NCBI GenBank assembly: GCA_016946835.1
Contig: JACVTC010000140.1
Span: 377,501 to 407,500, forward strand
Direction: 5' to 3'
DNA from: Neocallimastix lanati (nom. inval.)
Taxonomy: Eukaryota > Neocallimastigomycota > Neocallimastigomycetes > Neocallimastigales > Neocallimastigaceae
DNA: 30,000 bases
Part shown: in pieces, positions 10,490 through 20,879 of the stretch
How positions within the stretch are numbered: the stretch's first letter is position 1
Layout of the letters: each line of letters starts with the position of its first letter
Notes under the pieces: generated by a model
What the model was told of the DNA's origin: nothing
The model's input: the letters and a program-made list of their open reading frames with translations, nothing else
The model's database searches: none
Position numbers and translations under genes: made by a program

Positions 10490-12465
10490 TAAATGATAAT
10501 GATGAAGAAGAAAAAGAAAATAATAAAAATCGTGAAAAGGAAATTCCAATTTTAAATAAAAAAGATACCGATTACCCAATAACAGAAGAAGATGAAAGTC
10601 TAAAAATAATTTCTAATATAAACAATAAAGAAAAAGTTGAAATTAATAATATAAATATAACCCAAAATAAAAATATAATAAAAATTATCAATAAAAATGA
10701 AATTGTTGATGAAATATCGAAAGAACATTTATCAAATAAAATGGATATTGATCCTTTAAATATAGGAAATACAATAGTAGTAAATAAAAATATTGAGAAA
10801 CTGCAAGAAGTCAATCAAGTGAAATTAAATGTTGAAATAAATAATTCTGTTGATAAATCAAAAAAATCAATAAATGTTAATGGTTTAACAATAGAAAATA
10901 ATTTAAATTTAGTTCAGTCTCAACCAAATGATAGTACAATTTTAATAAGTAAAAAAGTTAATTTTCCAATACCTAATCTTTATAAACATGCTCATAATTA
11001 TCATAGTTATCCACCAAGAGTAAGTGTATTGAATCAAAAATTTCAAAGATATTTACAGCAACGTCAATACATGAAATCGAGATCTTATGAAAGAATGACA
11101 ATGAACTTTTCACCTCAAAGAAATTCTTTGTATTATCCACCTAAATCTTATAATTATTCCTATAATTATTACGCATTACAAAATAATAAAACTCTGTCAC
11201 CTCATTCAATATATTCAAAAATGTATAATAAGCTAATGAACTCAAATTATTTGTATTATAATTCACATCCATCATATCATCCTTACTCATACCCTTTCAT
11301 GAATATTTATAATAGTAATTATAATAATAGGATGATTTATAAGGATCGGAGATTCGAATTCAATAATAATTTTCCAAATCCAAACACATTAAATTATAAT
11401 AATATTAATTCTGCACCTTCTTATTTAAATTTAACGCCATACGCCACGCCAACTCCCATAAAAATACCACCACTTTCTGCCTTTTTCAAAAAAGATTCAT
11501 TCATATCACAATATCTCAATCGAACCTTAAGTAGTCCAATCAATAAAAAAAAAAGTAGATTGAAAATAAAATCTACAATAGATAAATCTATTAAAACATC
11601 ATGTTTAGGTAAAAAATGCTATTTAAATATGCCAGAATTAGACAGTGTTATTCATGGTGATTTTTCATTAAGATACCTAAATTTCTTTTTATTAAAAAAT
11701 AAAAATGAAAATGATAATCACAATTTTGAAGAGTTTATAAATCTTGCTGAATTGACCATACCCAATAATATCAAAAAAATTGTTGATATTACATCAATTT
11801 CAGAAAATAAAATTCCAAGATATCAAGATATTTTTGATAAATATATTCAAAGCACTTCTTTTATAGCATTAAAAATTAATTTCTCAATTCCAAAGACATT
11901 TAAAGAAAAAATCTTTTTGAGCACATTAATATTTGAAACAAATGTTTTCAGAAGAGTAAAATGTACCACTACAGTCTATTCTTTTGGAAAGAAAATTCTT
12001 GAAACTGATGAAATATGTAATACCTCTTTAAAAAATGGTAGATATATTCTAAACTTTGAATTTGTTAATAAATTTTTCACTGATTTCCTTACTAAATTCG
12101 ATGATTTTAAAACATATGAGGAAAAACAATTTGCTTTTGATAATTTAGCAATAATTCAGGTAAAATTAATTATTAACAATTATAAAATATAATAGTATAT
12201 AATGTTTATAATATATAATATATAATATATGATGATATAAATTATCTTATTAATTGCTATTAATTATAACAAAATATAATATATAAATATATTTATATAT
12301 AAATTATCTTAATATAATTGTTATTAAACAAATATATAGCAATTCAACGATATAACAATATTCAATGAAGAACCAAGGAAATGGTTAGTTATTGGATATC
12401 AATTTGATATTGGTAATGGTAAAATTGATATTGCCAAAGTTAAAGATCTTGGTTTCAGTGACTAA
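8063..12465 (+). CDS. TEAD-fold (YAP-binding-domain-like) protein, no TEA DNA-binding domain
   Basis: Five exons in one frame: 8063-8131, 8252-8362, 8460-8487, 8585-12159, 12340-12465, giving 1302 aa. Introns are 120, 97, 97 and 180 nt, all GT-AG. ATG 8063 has an in-frame TAA 12 nt upstream with no acceptor between them. Residues 1-91 come from small exons; then follow a Gln-rich stretch, Asn/Lys-rich low complexity with poly-Asn tracts (about 366-444 and 669-704), Ser-Pro/Gln motifs (489-545) and a Tyr/Asn/Ser prion-like region (868-985). Residues 1097-1302 resemble the C-terminal domain of metazoan TEAD/Scalloped: CTTTVYSFGKK (SFGKK at 1202-1206), LKNGRY, FDNLAIIQ at the exon 4/5 junction (TEAD has LENFTILQ), then WLVIGYQFDI (1276-1285). 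In animals this domain binds YAP/TAZ coactivators. By my alignment the acylated Cys of animal TEADs is Asn1231 here. No TEA-domain helix (QVSSHIQVL-like) is found. Ignoring the last splice gives an Ile-rich tail that loses the fold's final strands, which supports the intron. The fold call is from remembered family sequence; the function is inference. Confidence 0.8.
9471..9705 (+). repeat. Coding (AAT)n expansion, poly-Asn tract 1
   Basis: Near-continuous AAT codons inside exon 4 of the TEAD-fold gene. They are broken by three copies of a NNDTI(Q/K)NN(N)SN unit (9526-9630) and then run as a long pure stretch. The tract keeps the reading frame. The complement reads as an Ile-rich false frame. 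Confidence 0.95.
10381..10488 (+). repeat. Coding (AAT)n expansion, poly-Asn tract 2
   Basis: A second run of AAT codons in exon 4, with two single AAA (Lys) interruptions, residues about 669-704 of the predicted protein. It lies between a charged segment and an acidic DDEEEKE stretch. Confidence 0.95.
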
Positions 12466-13910
12466 ATACTTTAAAATTTAAAAAAATTAAGATAAAAATT
12501 TACATATCCAAATTTATTTATTAAAAATTACTTTTTAAAAATCTTTAATACATTAAATTATTTCACTTAAAAAAATACTTATAAAAATTACTATAAAAGC
12601 AATAAACCCTATTATTACCTTAATATTAATGATAAACTTATTAGTAACTAGACCTATTTATAAATAATAATAATAATAATAATAATAATTGTACATATTT
12701 TTTTATTTATTTAATTTTTATAATTATTATTATATAATCATAATTTTATTAATATATTTACATAATTTATTTATTTATTTATTTATTTTACATTAACCAC
12801 AATAATTGAAATAATATTGAAAGTCTATTATATTCTATTTAAACTTATTATATAATTTCATAAATCTTCAATAATATAAATTAGAAATTATAAAAAATGT
12901 AAATTTTGATTAAAATAAACTAAACTAAAATAAAGTAATACAAAAAAAAAATAAAATAAATATTAAACATGAAAGCAAAAATTATATTAAATATAATAGA
13001 TAATTAATATTAATAATTATAATTTGTATCGAAATAATAAAAAAAAAAAAAATTCATTCTCTAATAACTAATAACCTTAATAAAAATTAAATTTGAAATT
13101 AATTTCTTATCAATTATTTCTAAATCTTTTTTTTTTTTTTTTTTTTTTTTTTTTATTTATTTATTTATTTATTTATCAAGTAATATTAAAAAGTATAAAA
13201 TTTTATTTTTCATATATAGGTAATATTTTTCAATGCTGATAATAAATGAATTAAAAATAATTAGTAATCTATTTTTTTGTTTTTAGATTAAGTACATACA
13301 TTCTATCATTTTTATTATATATATATACTTATTCAATAAATGTATATTAACTATATATATGAATTACATTTTATTTTCATAATAATAATAAAAAAAAAAT
13401 ATAGAAGTAAAAATTAAATAAAAAATCGAATAAAAAAATGAAAATAACTATTTAAATTCAAAATAAAATTTAAAATAATAATAAAAATAAATATTAAAAT
13501 ATATAAATATAAAAAATGTTAAGATCTGTAAAATAAATATAATTATCCACTAAAATTTTCCCTCAAACCATGAATAGGATTAGGATAAGGATTAGAAAAA
13601 AAAATAATATTTTTAAAGAGAGGATCGTGCATTTCGCAATGTGTCGTATAAATTTTTTAATAAAGTCATACATTTTTAAGATATTCTATAGAATCTTAAA
13701 TTAATATAAATAATTATTATTTTAAAAGAAATGATAATATATTTTTTCAATTAAATATTATTAAATAACTATTTCAAAAGAAATAATAATATATTCTATT
13801 AAAAAAGAATTATAAAAAATTATTTTTATAATTGAATATTAATAAATTATATGTATAAAAAAAAGAATATTATTATTTATTTGATTATTAAAATAACAAG
13901 CCACATAAAA
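12466..13910. other. Intergenic AT-rich DNA with simple repeats
   Basis: No gene. It holds an (ATA)n run near 12663-12690, an (ATTT)n patch near 12768-12789, a 28-T run at 13127-13154 followed by (ATTT)n to 13176, and a slightly GC-richer patch at 13560-13640. That patch includes GTGCATTTCG at about 13627, the first instance of a motif repeated in the element just downstream. The 3' end and poly(A) site of the TEAD-fold gene should lie just after 12465. Confidence 0.6.
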
Positions 13911-14074
13911 AATACGCCATATTGCAAAAGGGGTGTGTCATTTCGGGGGTGTGTCATTTCGAAAATTTTCATTACATAAATTTGTATTTTGTTGTAGGGG
14001 AGTGTGCATTTCGAAAATTTTTATTACATAAATTTGTATTTTGTTGTAGTGCATTTCGGAAAACATGGCGTATT
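13911..14074. mobile_element. Small element with 10-bp terminal inverted repeats (MITE-like)
   Basis: AATACGCCAT at 13911-13920 and ATGGCGTATT at 14065-14074 are perfect inverted ends 164 bp apart. Inside are two nearly identical 42-bp direct copies (13955-13996 and 14007-14048, one mismatch) and four copies of a TG(T/G)CATTTCG-like motif. The size, inverted ends and lack of coding fit a MITE. A clear target-site duplication is not visible, so the boundaries may be slightly different. Related sequence occurs in inverted orientation at 21201-21252. Confidence 0.5.
13955..14048 (+). repeat. 42-bp tandem duplication within the MITE-like element
   Basis: Two copies, 13955-13996 and 14007-14048, each starting CATTTCGAAAATTTT and ending TTTTGTTGTA, are offset by 52 bp and differ at one base (C/T). 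The linker between them is GGGGAGTGTG. Confidence 0.9.
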
Positions 14075-14357
14075 ATAATGTAATAAATAAATAAATGAAA
14101 AAATAAATTATAAATGAATAAATAAATTTTTAAATAATAATAAAAATAATTAAGACAAACGTTTATTATGACTAAAAAATTTTTTTTAGAAAATTAAAAA
14201 TATATATATAATTACTACATATATAAAATAATTATATTTTTTTTATTTTATTTTAAATATTATTAATTATTATTAATACATTAATACCTTGTTTATATTA
14301 TCAACAGAAAATACAGATTGAATAAAATAAAATAAAATAAAATAAAATAAAATAAAA

Positions 14358-14393
14358 TGAATGGTAGAAACATAAATATAAGTACAGATTGAA
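14358..14393. repeat. Variant (type A) satellite block, left edge
   Basis: A 36-bp block containing GTAGAAACATAAATATAAG before ACAGATTGAA; it differs from the 34-bp type B block in its middle. The same form occurs only at the right edge (19135 and 19211). The array itself starts at 14312 with a truncated TACAGATTGAA end. Confidence 0.9.
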
Positions 14394-17300
14394 TAAATAA
14401 AATAAAATAAAATAAAATAAAATAAAATAAATAAAATAAAATAAAATAAAATAAAATAAAATAAAATAAAATAAAATAAAATAAAATAAAATAAAATAAA
14501 ATAAAATAAAATAAAATAAAATAAAATAAAATAAAATAAAATAAAATAAAATAAAATAAAATAAAATAAAATAAAATAAAATAAATAAAATAAAATAAAA
14601 TAAAATAAAATAAAATAAAATAAAATAAAATAAAATAAAATAAAATAAAATAAAATAAAATAAAATAAAATAAAATAAAATAAAATAAAATAAAATAAAA
14701 TAAAATAAATAAAATAAAATAAAATAAATAAAATAAAATAAAATAAAATAAAATAAAATAAAATAAAATAAAATAAAATAAAATAAAATAAAATAAAATA
14801 AAATAAAATAAAATAAAATAAAATAAAATAAAATAAAATAAAATAAAATAAAATAAAATAAAATAAAATAAAATAAAATAAAATAAAATAAAATAAAATA
14901 AAATAAAATAAAATAAAATAAAATAAAATAAAATAAAATAAAATAAAATAAAATAAAATAAAATAAAATAAAATAAAATAAAATAAAATAAAATAAAATA
15001 AAATAAAATAAAATAAAATAAAATAAAATAAATAGTAGAATATTAATTAAGAAAGTACAGATTGAATAAAATAAAATAAAATAAAATAAAATAAAATAAA
15101 ATAAAATAAAATAAAATAAAATAAAATAAAATAAAATAAAATAAAATAAAATAAAATAAAATAAAATAAAATAAAATAAAATAAAATAAAATAAAATAAA
15201 ATAAAATAAAATAAAATAAAATAAAATAAAATAAAATAAAATAAAATAAAATAAAATAAAATAAAATAAAATAAAATAAAATAAAATAAAATAAAATAAA
15301 ATAAAATAAAATAAATAGTAGAATATTAATTAAGAAAGTACAGATTGAATAAAATAAAATAAAATAAAATAAAATAAAATAAAATAAAATAAAATAAAAT
15401 AAAATAAAATAAAATAAAATAAAATAAAATAAAATAAAATAAAATAAAATAAAATAAAATAAAATAAAATAAAATAAATAGTAGAATATTAATTAAGAAA
15501 GTACAGATTGAATAAAATAAAATAAAATAAAATAAAATAAAATAAAATAAATAGTAGAATATTAATTAAGAAAGTACAGATTGAATAAAATAAAATAAAA
15601 TAAAATAAAATAAAATAAATAGTAGAATATTAATTAAGAAAGTACAGATTGAATAAAATAAAATAAAATAAAATAAAATAAAATAAAATAAAATAAAATA
15701 AAATAAAATAAAATAAAATAAAATAAAATAAAATAAAATAAAATAAAATAAAATAAAATAAAATAAAATAAAATAAAATAAAATAAAATAAAATAAAATA
15801 AAATAAAATAAAATAAAATAAAATAAAATAAAATAAAATAAAATAAAATAAAATAAAATAAAATAAAATAAAATAAAATAAAATAAAATAAAATAAAATA
15901 AAATAAAATAAAATAAAATAAAATAAAATAAAATAAAATAAAATAAAATAAAATAAAATAAAATAAAATAAAATAAAATAAAATAAAATAAATAGTAGAA
16001 TATTAATTAAGAAAGTACAGATTGAATAAAATAAAATAAAATAAATAGTAGAATATTAATTAAGAAAGTACAGATTGAATAAAATAAAATAAAATAAAAT
16101 AAAATAAAATAAAATAAAATAAAATAAAATAAAATAAAATAAAATAAAATAAAATAAAATAAAATAAAATAAAATAAAATAAAATAAAATAAAATAAAAT
16201 AAAATAAAATAAAATAAAATAAAATAAAATAAAATAAAATAAAATAAAATAAAATAAAATAAAATAAAATAAAATAAAATAAAATAAAATAAAATAAAAT
16301 AAAATAAAATAAAATAAAATAAAATAAAATAAAATAAAATAAAATAAAATAAAATAAAATAAAATAAAATAAAATAAAATAAAATAAAATAAAATAAAAT
16401 AAAATAAAATAAAATAAAATAAAATAAAATAAAATAAATAGTAGAATATTAATTAAGAAAGTACAGATTGAATAAAATAAAATAAAATAAAATAAAATAA
16501 AATAAAATAAAATAAAATAAAATAAAATAAAATAAAATAAAATAAAATAAAATAAAATAAAATAAAATAAAATAAATAGTAGAATATTAATTAAGAAAGT
16601 ACAGATTGAATAAAATAAAATAAAATAAAATAAAATAAAATAAAATAAATAGTAGAATATTAATTAAGAAAGTACAGATTGAATAAAATAAAATAAAATA
16701 AAATAAAATAAAATAAAATAAAATAAAATAAAATAAAATAAAATAAAATAAAATAAAATAAAATAAAATAAAATAAAATAAAATAAAATAAAATAAAATA
16801 AAATAAAATAAAATAAATAGTAGAATATTAATTAAGAAAGTACAGATTGAATAAAATAAAATAAAATAAAATAAAATAAAATAAAATAAAATAAAATAAA
16901 ATAAAATAAAATAAAATAAAATAAAATAAAATAAAATAAAATAAAATAAAATAAAATAAAATAAAATAAAATAAAATAAAATAAAATAAAATAAAATAAA
17001 ATAAAATAAAATAAATAGTAGAATATTAATTAAGAAAGTACAGATTGAATAAAATAAAATAAAATAAAATAAAATAAAATAAAATAAATAGTAGAATATT
17101 AATTAAGAAAGTACAGATTGAATAAAATAAAATAAAATAAAATAAAATAAAATAAATAGTAGAATATTAATTAAGAAAGTACAGATTGAATAAAATAAAA
17201 TAAAATAAAATAAAATAAAATAAAATAAAATAAAATAAAATAAAATAAAATAAAATAAAATAAAATAAAATAAAATAAAATAAAATAAAATAAAATAAAA

Positions 17301-19134
17301 TAAAATAAAATAAAATAAAATAAAATAAAATAAAATAAAATAAAATAAAATAAAATAAAATAAAATAAAATAAAATAAAATAAAATAAAATAAAATAAAA
17401 TAAAATAAAATAAAATAAAATAAAATAAAATAAATAGTAGAATATTAATTAAGAAAGTACAGATTGAATAAAATAAAATAAAATAAAATAAAATAAAATA
17501 AAATAAAATAAAATAAATAGTAGAATATTAATTAAGAAAGTACAGATTGAATAAAATAAAATAAAATAAAATAAAATAAAATAAAATAAAATAAAATAAA
17601 ATAAAATAAATAGTAGAATATTAATTAAGAAAGTACAGATTGAATAAAATAAAATAAAATAAAATAAAATAAAATAAAATAAATAGTAGAATATTAATTA
17701 AGAAAGTACAGATTGAATAAAATAAAATAAAATAAAATAAAATAAAATAAATAGTAGAATATTAATTAAGAAAGTACAGATTGAATAAAATAAAATAAAA
17801 TAAAATAAAATAAAATAAAATAAATAGTAGAATATTAATTAAGAAAGTACAGATTGAATAAAATAAAATAAAATAAAATAAAATAAAATAAATAGTAGAA
17901 TATTAATTAAGAAAGTACAGATTGAATAAAATAAAATAAAATAAAATAAAATAAAATAAAATAAAATAAAATAAAATAAAATAAAATAAATAAAATAAAA
18001 TAAAATAAAATAAAATAAAATAAAATAAAATAAAATAAAATAAAATAAAATAAAATAAATAAATAAAATAAAATAAAATAAAATAAAATAAAATAAATAA
18101 ATAAAATAAAATAAAATAAAATAAAATAAATAAAATAAAATAAAATAAAATAAAATAAAATAAAATAAAATAAAATAAAATAAAATAAAATAAAATAAAA
18201 TAAAATAAAATAAATAAAATAAAATAAAATAAATAGTAGAATATTAATTAAGAAAGTACAGATTGAATAAAATAAAATAAAATAAAATAAAATAAAATAA
18301 AATAAAATAAATAGTAGAATATTAATTAAGAAAGTACAGATTGAATAAAATAAAATAAAATAAAATAAAATAAAATAAAATAAAATAAAATAAATAGTAG
18401 AATATTAATTAAGAAAGTACAGATTGAATAAAATAAAATAAAATAAAATAAAATAAAATAAAATAAATAGTAGAATATTAATTAAGAAAGTACAGATTGA
18501 ATAAAATAAAATAAAATAAAATAAAATAAAATAAATAGTAGAATATTAATTAAGAAAGTACAGATTGAATAAAATAAAATAAAATAAAATAAAATAAAAT
18601 AAAATAAATAGTAGAATATTAATTAAGAAAGTACAGATTGAATAAAATAAAATAAAATAAAATAAAATAAAATAAAATAAATAGTAGAATATTAATTAAG
18701 AAAGTACAGATTGAATAAAATAAAATAAAATAAAATAAAATAAAATAAAATAAAATAAAATAAAATAAAATAAAATAAAATAAAATAAAATAAAATAAAA
18801 TAAAATAAAATAAAATAAAATAAATAGTAGAATATTAATTAAGAAAGTACAGATTGAATAAAATAAAATAAAATAAAATAAAATAAAATAAAATAAAATA
18901 AAATAAAATAAAATAAAATAAATAGTAGAATATTAATTAAGAAAGTACAGATTGAATAAAATAAAATAAAATAAAATAAAATAAAATAAAATAAAATAAA
19001 ATAAATAGTAGAATATTAATTAAGAAAGTACAGATTGAATAAAATAAAATAAAATAAAATAAAATAAAATAAAATAAAATAAAATAAAATAAAATAAAAT
19101 AAAATAAAATAAAATAAAATAAAATAAAATAAAA

Positions 19135-19246
19135 TGAATAGTAGAAACATAAATATAAGTACAGATTGAATAAAATAAAATAAAATAAAATAAAATAAAA
19201 TAAAATAAAATGAATAGTAGAAACATAAATATAAGTACAGATTGAA
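19135..19246. repeat. Two variant (type A) satellite blocks, right edge
   Basis: Blocks 19135-19170 and 19211-19246 match the left-edge variant (AGTAG against GGTAG at one position) and are separated by pure pentamers. They mark the right margin of the array before it decays at 19290. Confidence 0.9.
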
Positions 19247-19290
19247 TAAAATAAAATAAAATAAAATAAAATAAAATAAAATAAAATAAA

Positions 19291-19730
19291 AAAATATAAT
19301 AAAAAAAAATATAATAATTATTTTATATATATAGGAATCTTATATATTTTATTTTTTTTCATTTATTTTTCTAAAAAAAAAATTTAGTTATAATAACGTT
19401 TGTCTTTTAATTATTATATTTTATTATAGTAAATAAAAAAATTTAAATGAAAAGTAAATAATTTTAATTATTTATAATTCATATTTTCATAAACGATATA
19501 TATATATATTAATTTAAATGATATAAGAATTAAAAATTAAAACAATAAGAGTTGAATAATTGATCCTATTAAAATAATTAATTATTTGCATAGTAATATT
19601 TATAACGTTTGATCAATATGAATCAATTATTATTAAAATATAATAATAACAATTATAATTTTAATAAAATAATAAAAATCTTTTATTGAATTTAATATTT
19701 TTAATAACATAATTAATTTTGAAAAGTATA
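19291..19730. other. AT-only intergenic DNA between satellite and minisatellite
   Basis: No gene, RNA or clear element is visible. An AT dinucleotide run lies near 19497-19508. Confidence 0.6.
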
Positions 19731-19891
19731 TTGATATTAATAAAATTTATAATAATATAATATTGATATTGATATTAATAAAATTTATAATTATATAATA
19801 TTGATATTGATATTAATAAAATTTATAATAATATAATATTGATATTGATATTAATAAAATTTTTAATTATATAATATTGATATTGATATTT
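19731..19891. repeat. 38-bp minisatellite, about 4.2 units
   Basis: Units begin at 19731 (partial, 32 bp), 19763, 19801, 19839 and 19877 (partial). Each starts TTGATATTGATATTAATAAA. Units alternate between AATAATAT and AATTATAT in the second half, so a 76-bp dimer is the likely amplified unit. The last partial unit ends in the stop codon of the transposase relic on the minus strand. Confidence 0.92.
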
Positions 19892-20474
19892 AAAATGTAC
19901 TGTCCGCAAATATATTTTTATGATAATTCGAAAATAAATATGCTTGGAATGGTGATTGAAAGATTATTAGATCAGTATTTTTAAATATCATAAAATTTTC
20001 ATTTCTTTTCGTTTTATAATATTCTGATTCAATGGGAATATCATCAAAACTTTTTATGTTTGGAGGAAATTGTTTATTTATATTTCTTATTATTTGGGAT
20101 CTAATTGTACTATATTCGGGACATATAAGTCCCATTTCTTGAGAAACGGCATTAAATATATGTTTAGGTTTTATATCCATAGGAATTGAATTTTTCTTAA
20201 TTTCTTCCTTAATTTTATGCTTTGCTACTGATATAGACACATCAATTTCTTTTTCGAGATGGTTATGTAAACTTTCATATTTTAAAACCTCCTTTTTATC
20301 ATTTAAAATAATTAAAGATTTACATTTATTTAAAGTCTTATATTCAGTGCATCTATAAATTTTTGATTTATCTTTCCTTTGAAATGAAAAATTAAATTTG
20401 TGTTTTTTATTAATAATAATTTGTTCATTTCCTCGATTTGTTTCACTTATTTCAATTTCTATATTGTCTTCCAT
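19890..20474 (-). pseudogene. FLYWCH / MULE transposase N-terminal fragment
   Basis: The frame encodes 194 residues from ATG 20474. Residues 27-75 form a FLYWCH-type zinc finger: FNFSFQRKDKSKIYRC, with Cys42, Cys51, His70 and His72 as likely ligands. A helical region follows (80-150), then QSPFQAYL and FADSTF at the C terminus. In Mutator-like (MULE) transposases that D-S/G-T-F motif holds the first catalytic Asp of the DDE triad (Asp191 here). The frame stops two residues later inside a 38-bp minisatellite, so the rest of the catalytic core, normally several hundred residues, is missing. The part that remains has no stops or frameshifts. It cannot transpose by itself; the finger could still bind DNA or have been kept as a short host protein, but nothing here shows that. 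No introns are needed. Confidence 0.78.
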
Positions 20475-20879
20475 TAATAATTAAAATTTTTCAATAAAAT
20501 ATTTTAATAAATATACTTTTAAATGCTTTGAAACTTTTTTTTTTTTTTAATATTTAAAATAATAAACCTTTTTTTAATTAATTATATAATTATTTAAATA
20601 ATTATTTAATTATTAATTATTTATTATTTCTTTATTTACTATTTTATTTATTTATTTTTATTTATTTTTATTTTATTTTTTAATGTTTAGAAAAAAAGAT
20701 TTCTTATTTCTTATTTTTTTTTTTTTTTTTTTTTAAGCATTAATAAATAAAATGTTTATTTATTTTTATTTTATTTTTCAATGTTTAAAAAAAAGTTTTT
20801 ATTTCATTTTTTAAGCATTAAAAAATAAAATGTTTTATTTTTTATTTTATTTTTCAATGTTAAATAGAAATACCTAACC
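20475..20879. other. Intergenic AT-rich DNA with T-rich repeats
   Basis: No gene. It contains a near-tandem duplication of an A-rich/T-rich segment (20680-20770 against 20775-20850, both with AAGCATTAA(A/T)AAATAAAATGTTTAT) and a T run near 20716-20734. Confidence 0.6.

Larger units (their letters stand above)
14312..19290. repeat. 5-kb (TAAAA)n satellite with 31 regularly placed 34-bp blocks
   Basis: The plus strand is almost entirely TAAAA pentamers. From 15033 on, a 34-bp block (starts TAGTAGAATATT, ends ACAGATTGAA) interrupts the array 31 times, at 15033, 15316, 15479, 15552, 15620, 15993, 16046, 16439, 16577, 16650, 16818, 17016, 17089, 17157, 17435, 17518, 17611, 17684, 17752, 17825, 17893, 18234, 18312, 18395, 18468, 18536, 18609, 18682, 18825, 18923 and 19006. 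All copies look identical. Every interval but one (17893 to 18234, which contains TAAA tetramers) leaves remainder 3 on division by 5, so length changes are whole pentamers. Intervals of 73 and 68 bp are the commonest. The left part (14394-15032) is block-free. The strand is strongly A-biased, without stops on the minus strand in pure runs, so the Phe/Tyr/Ile/Leu frames there are artefacts. Confidence 0.97.

Noticed and set aside
8650-12192. Single-exon model of the TEAD-fold gene (1180 codons).
   Set aside because: Upstream small exons join in frame, and the last 11 residues of that model replace the conserved end of the domain that the exon at 12340 supplies.
19020-19226. Minus-strand open frame rich in Phe, Tyr, Ile and Leu.
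   Set aside because: It is the TTTTA pentamer read in a frame that happens to lack stops; no protein signal.
14312-19290. The 34-bp block with variable intervals superficially resembles a CRISPR array.
   Set aside because: The intervals are pure TAAAA pentamers of very different lengths, not unique spacers, and the setting is eukaryotic with no cas genes.
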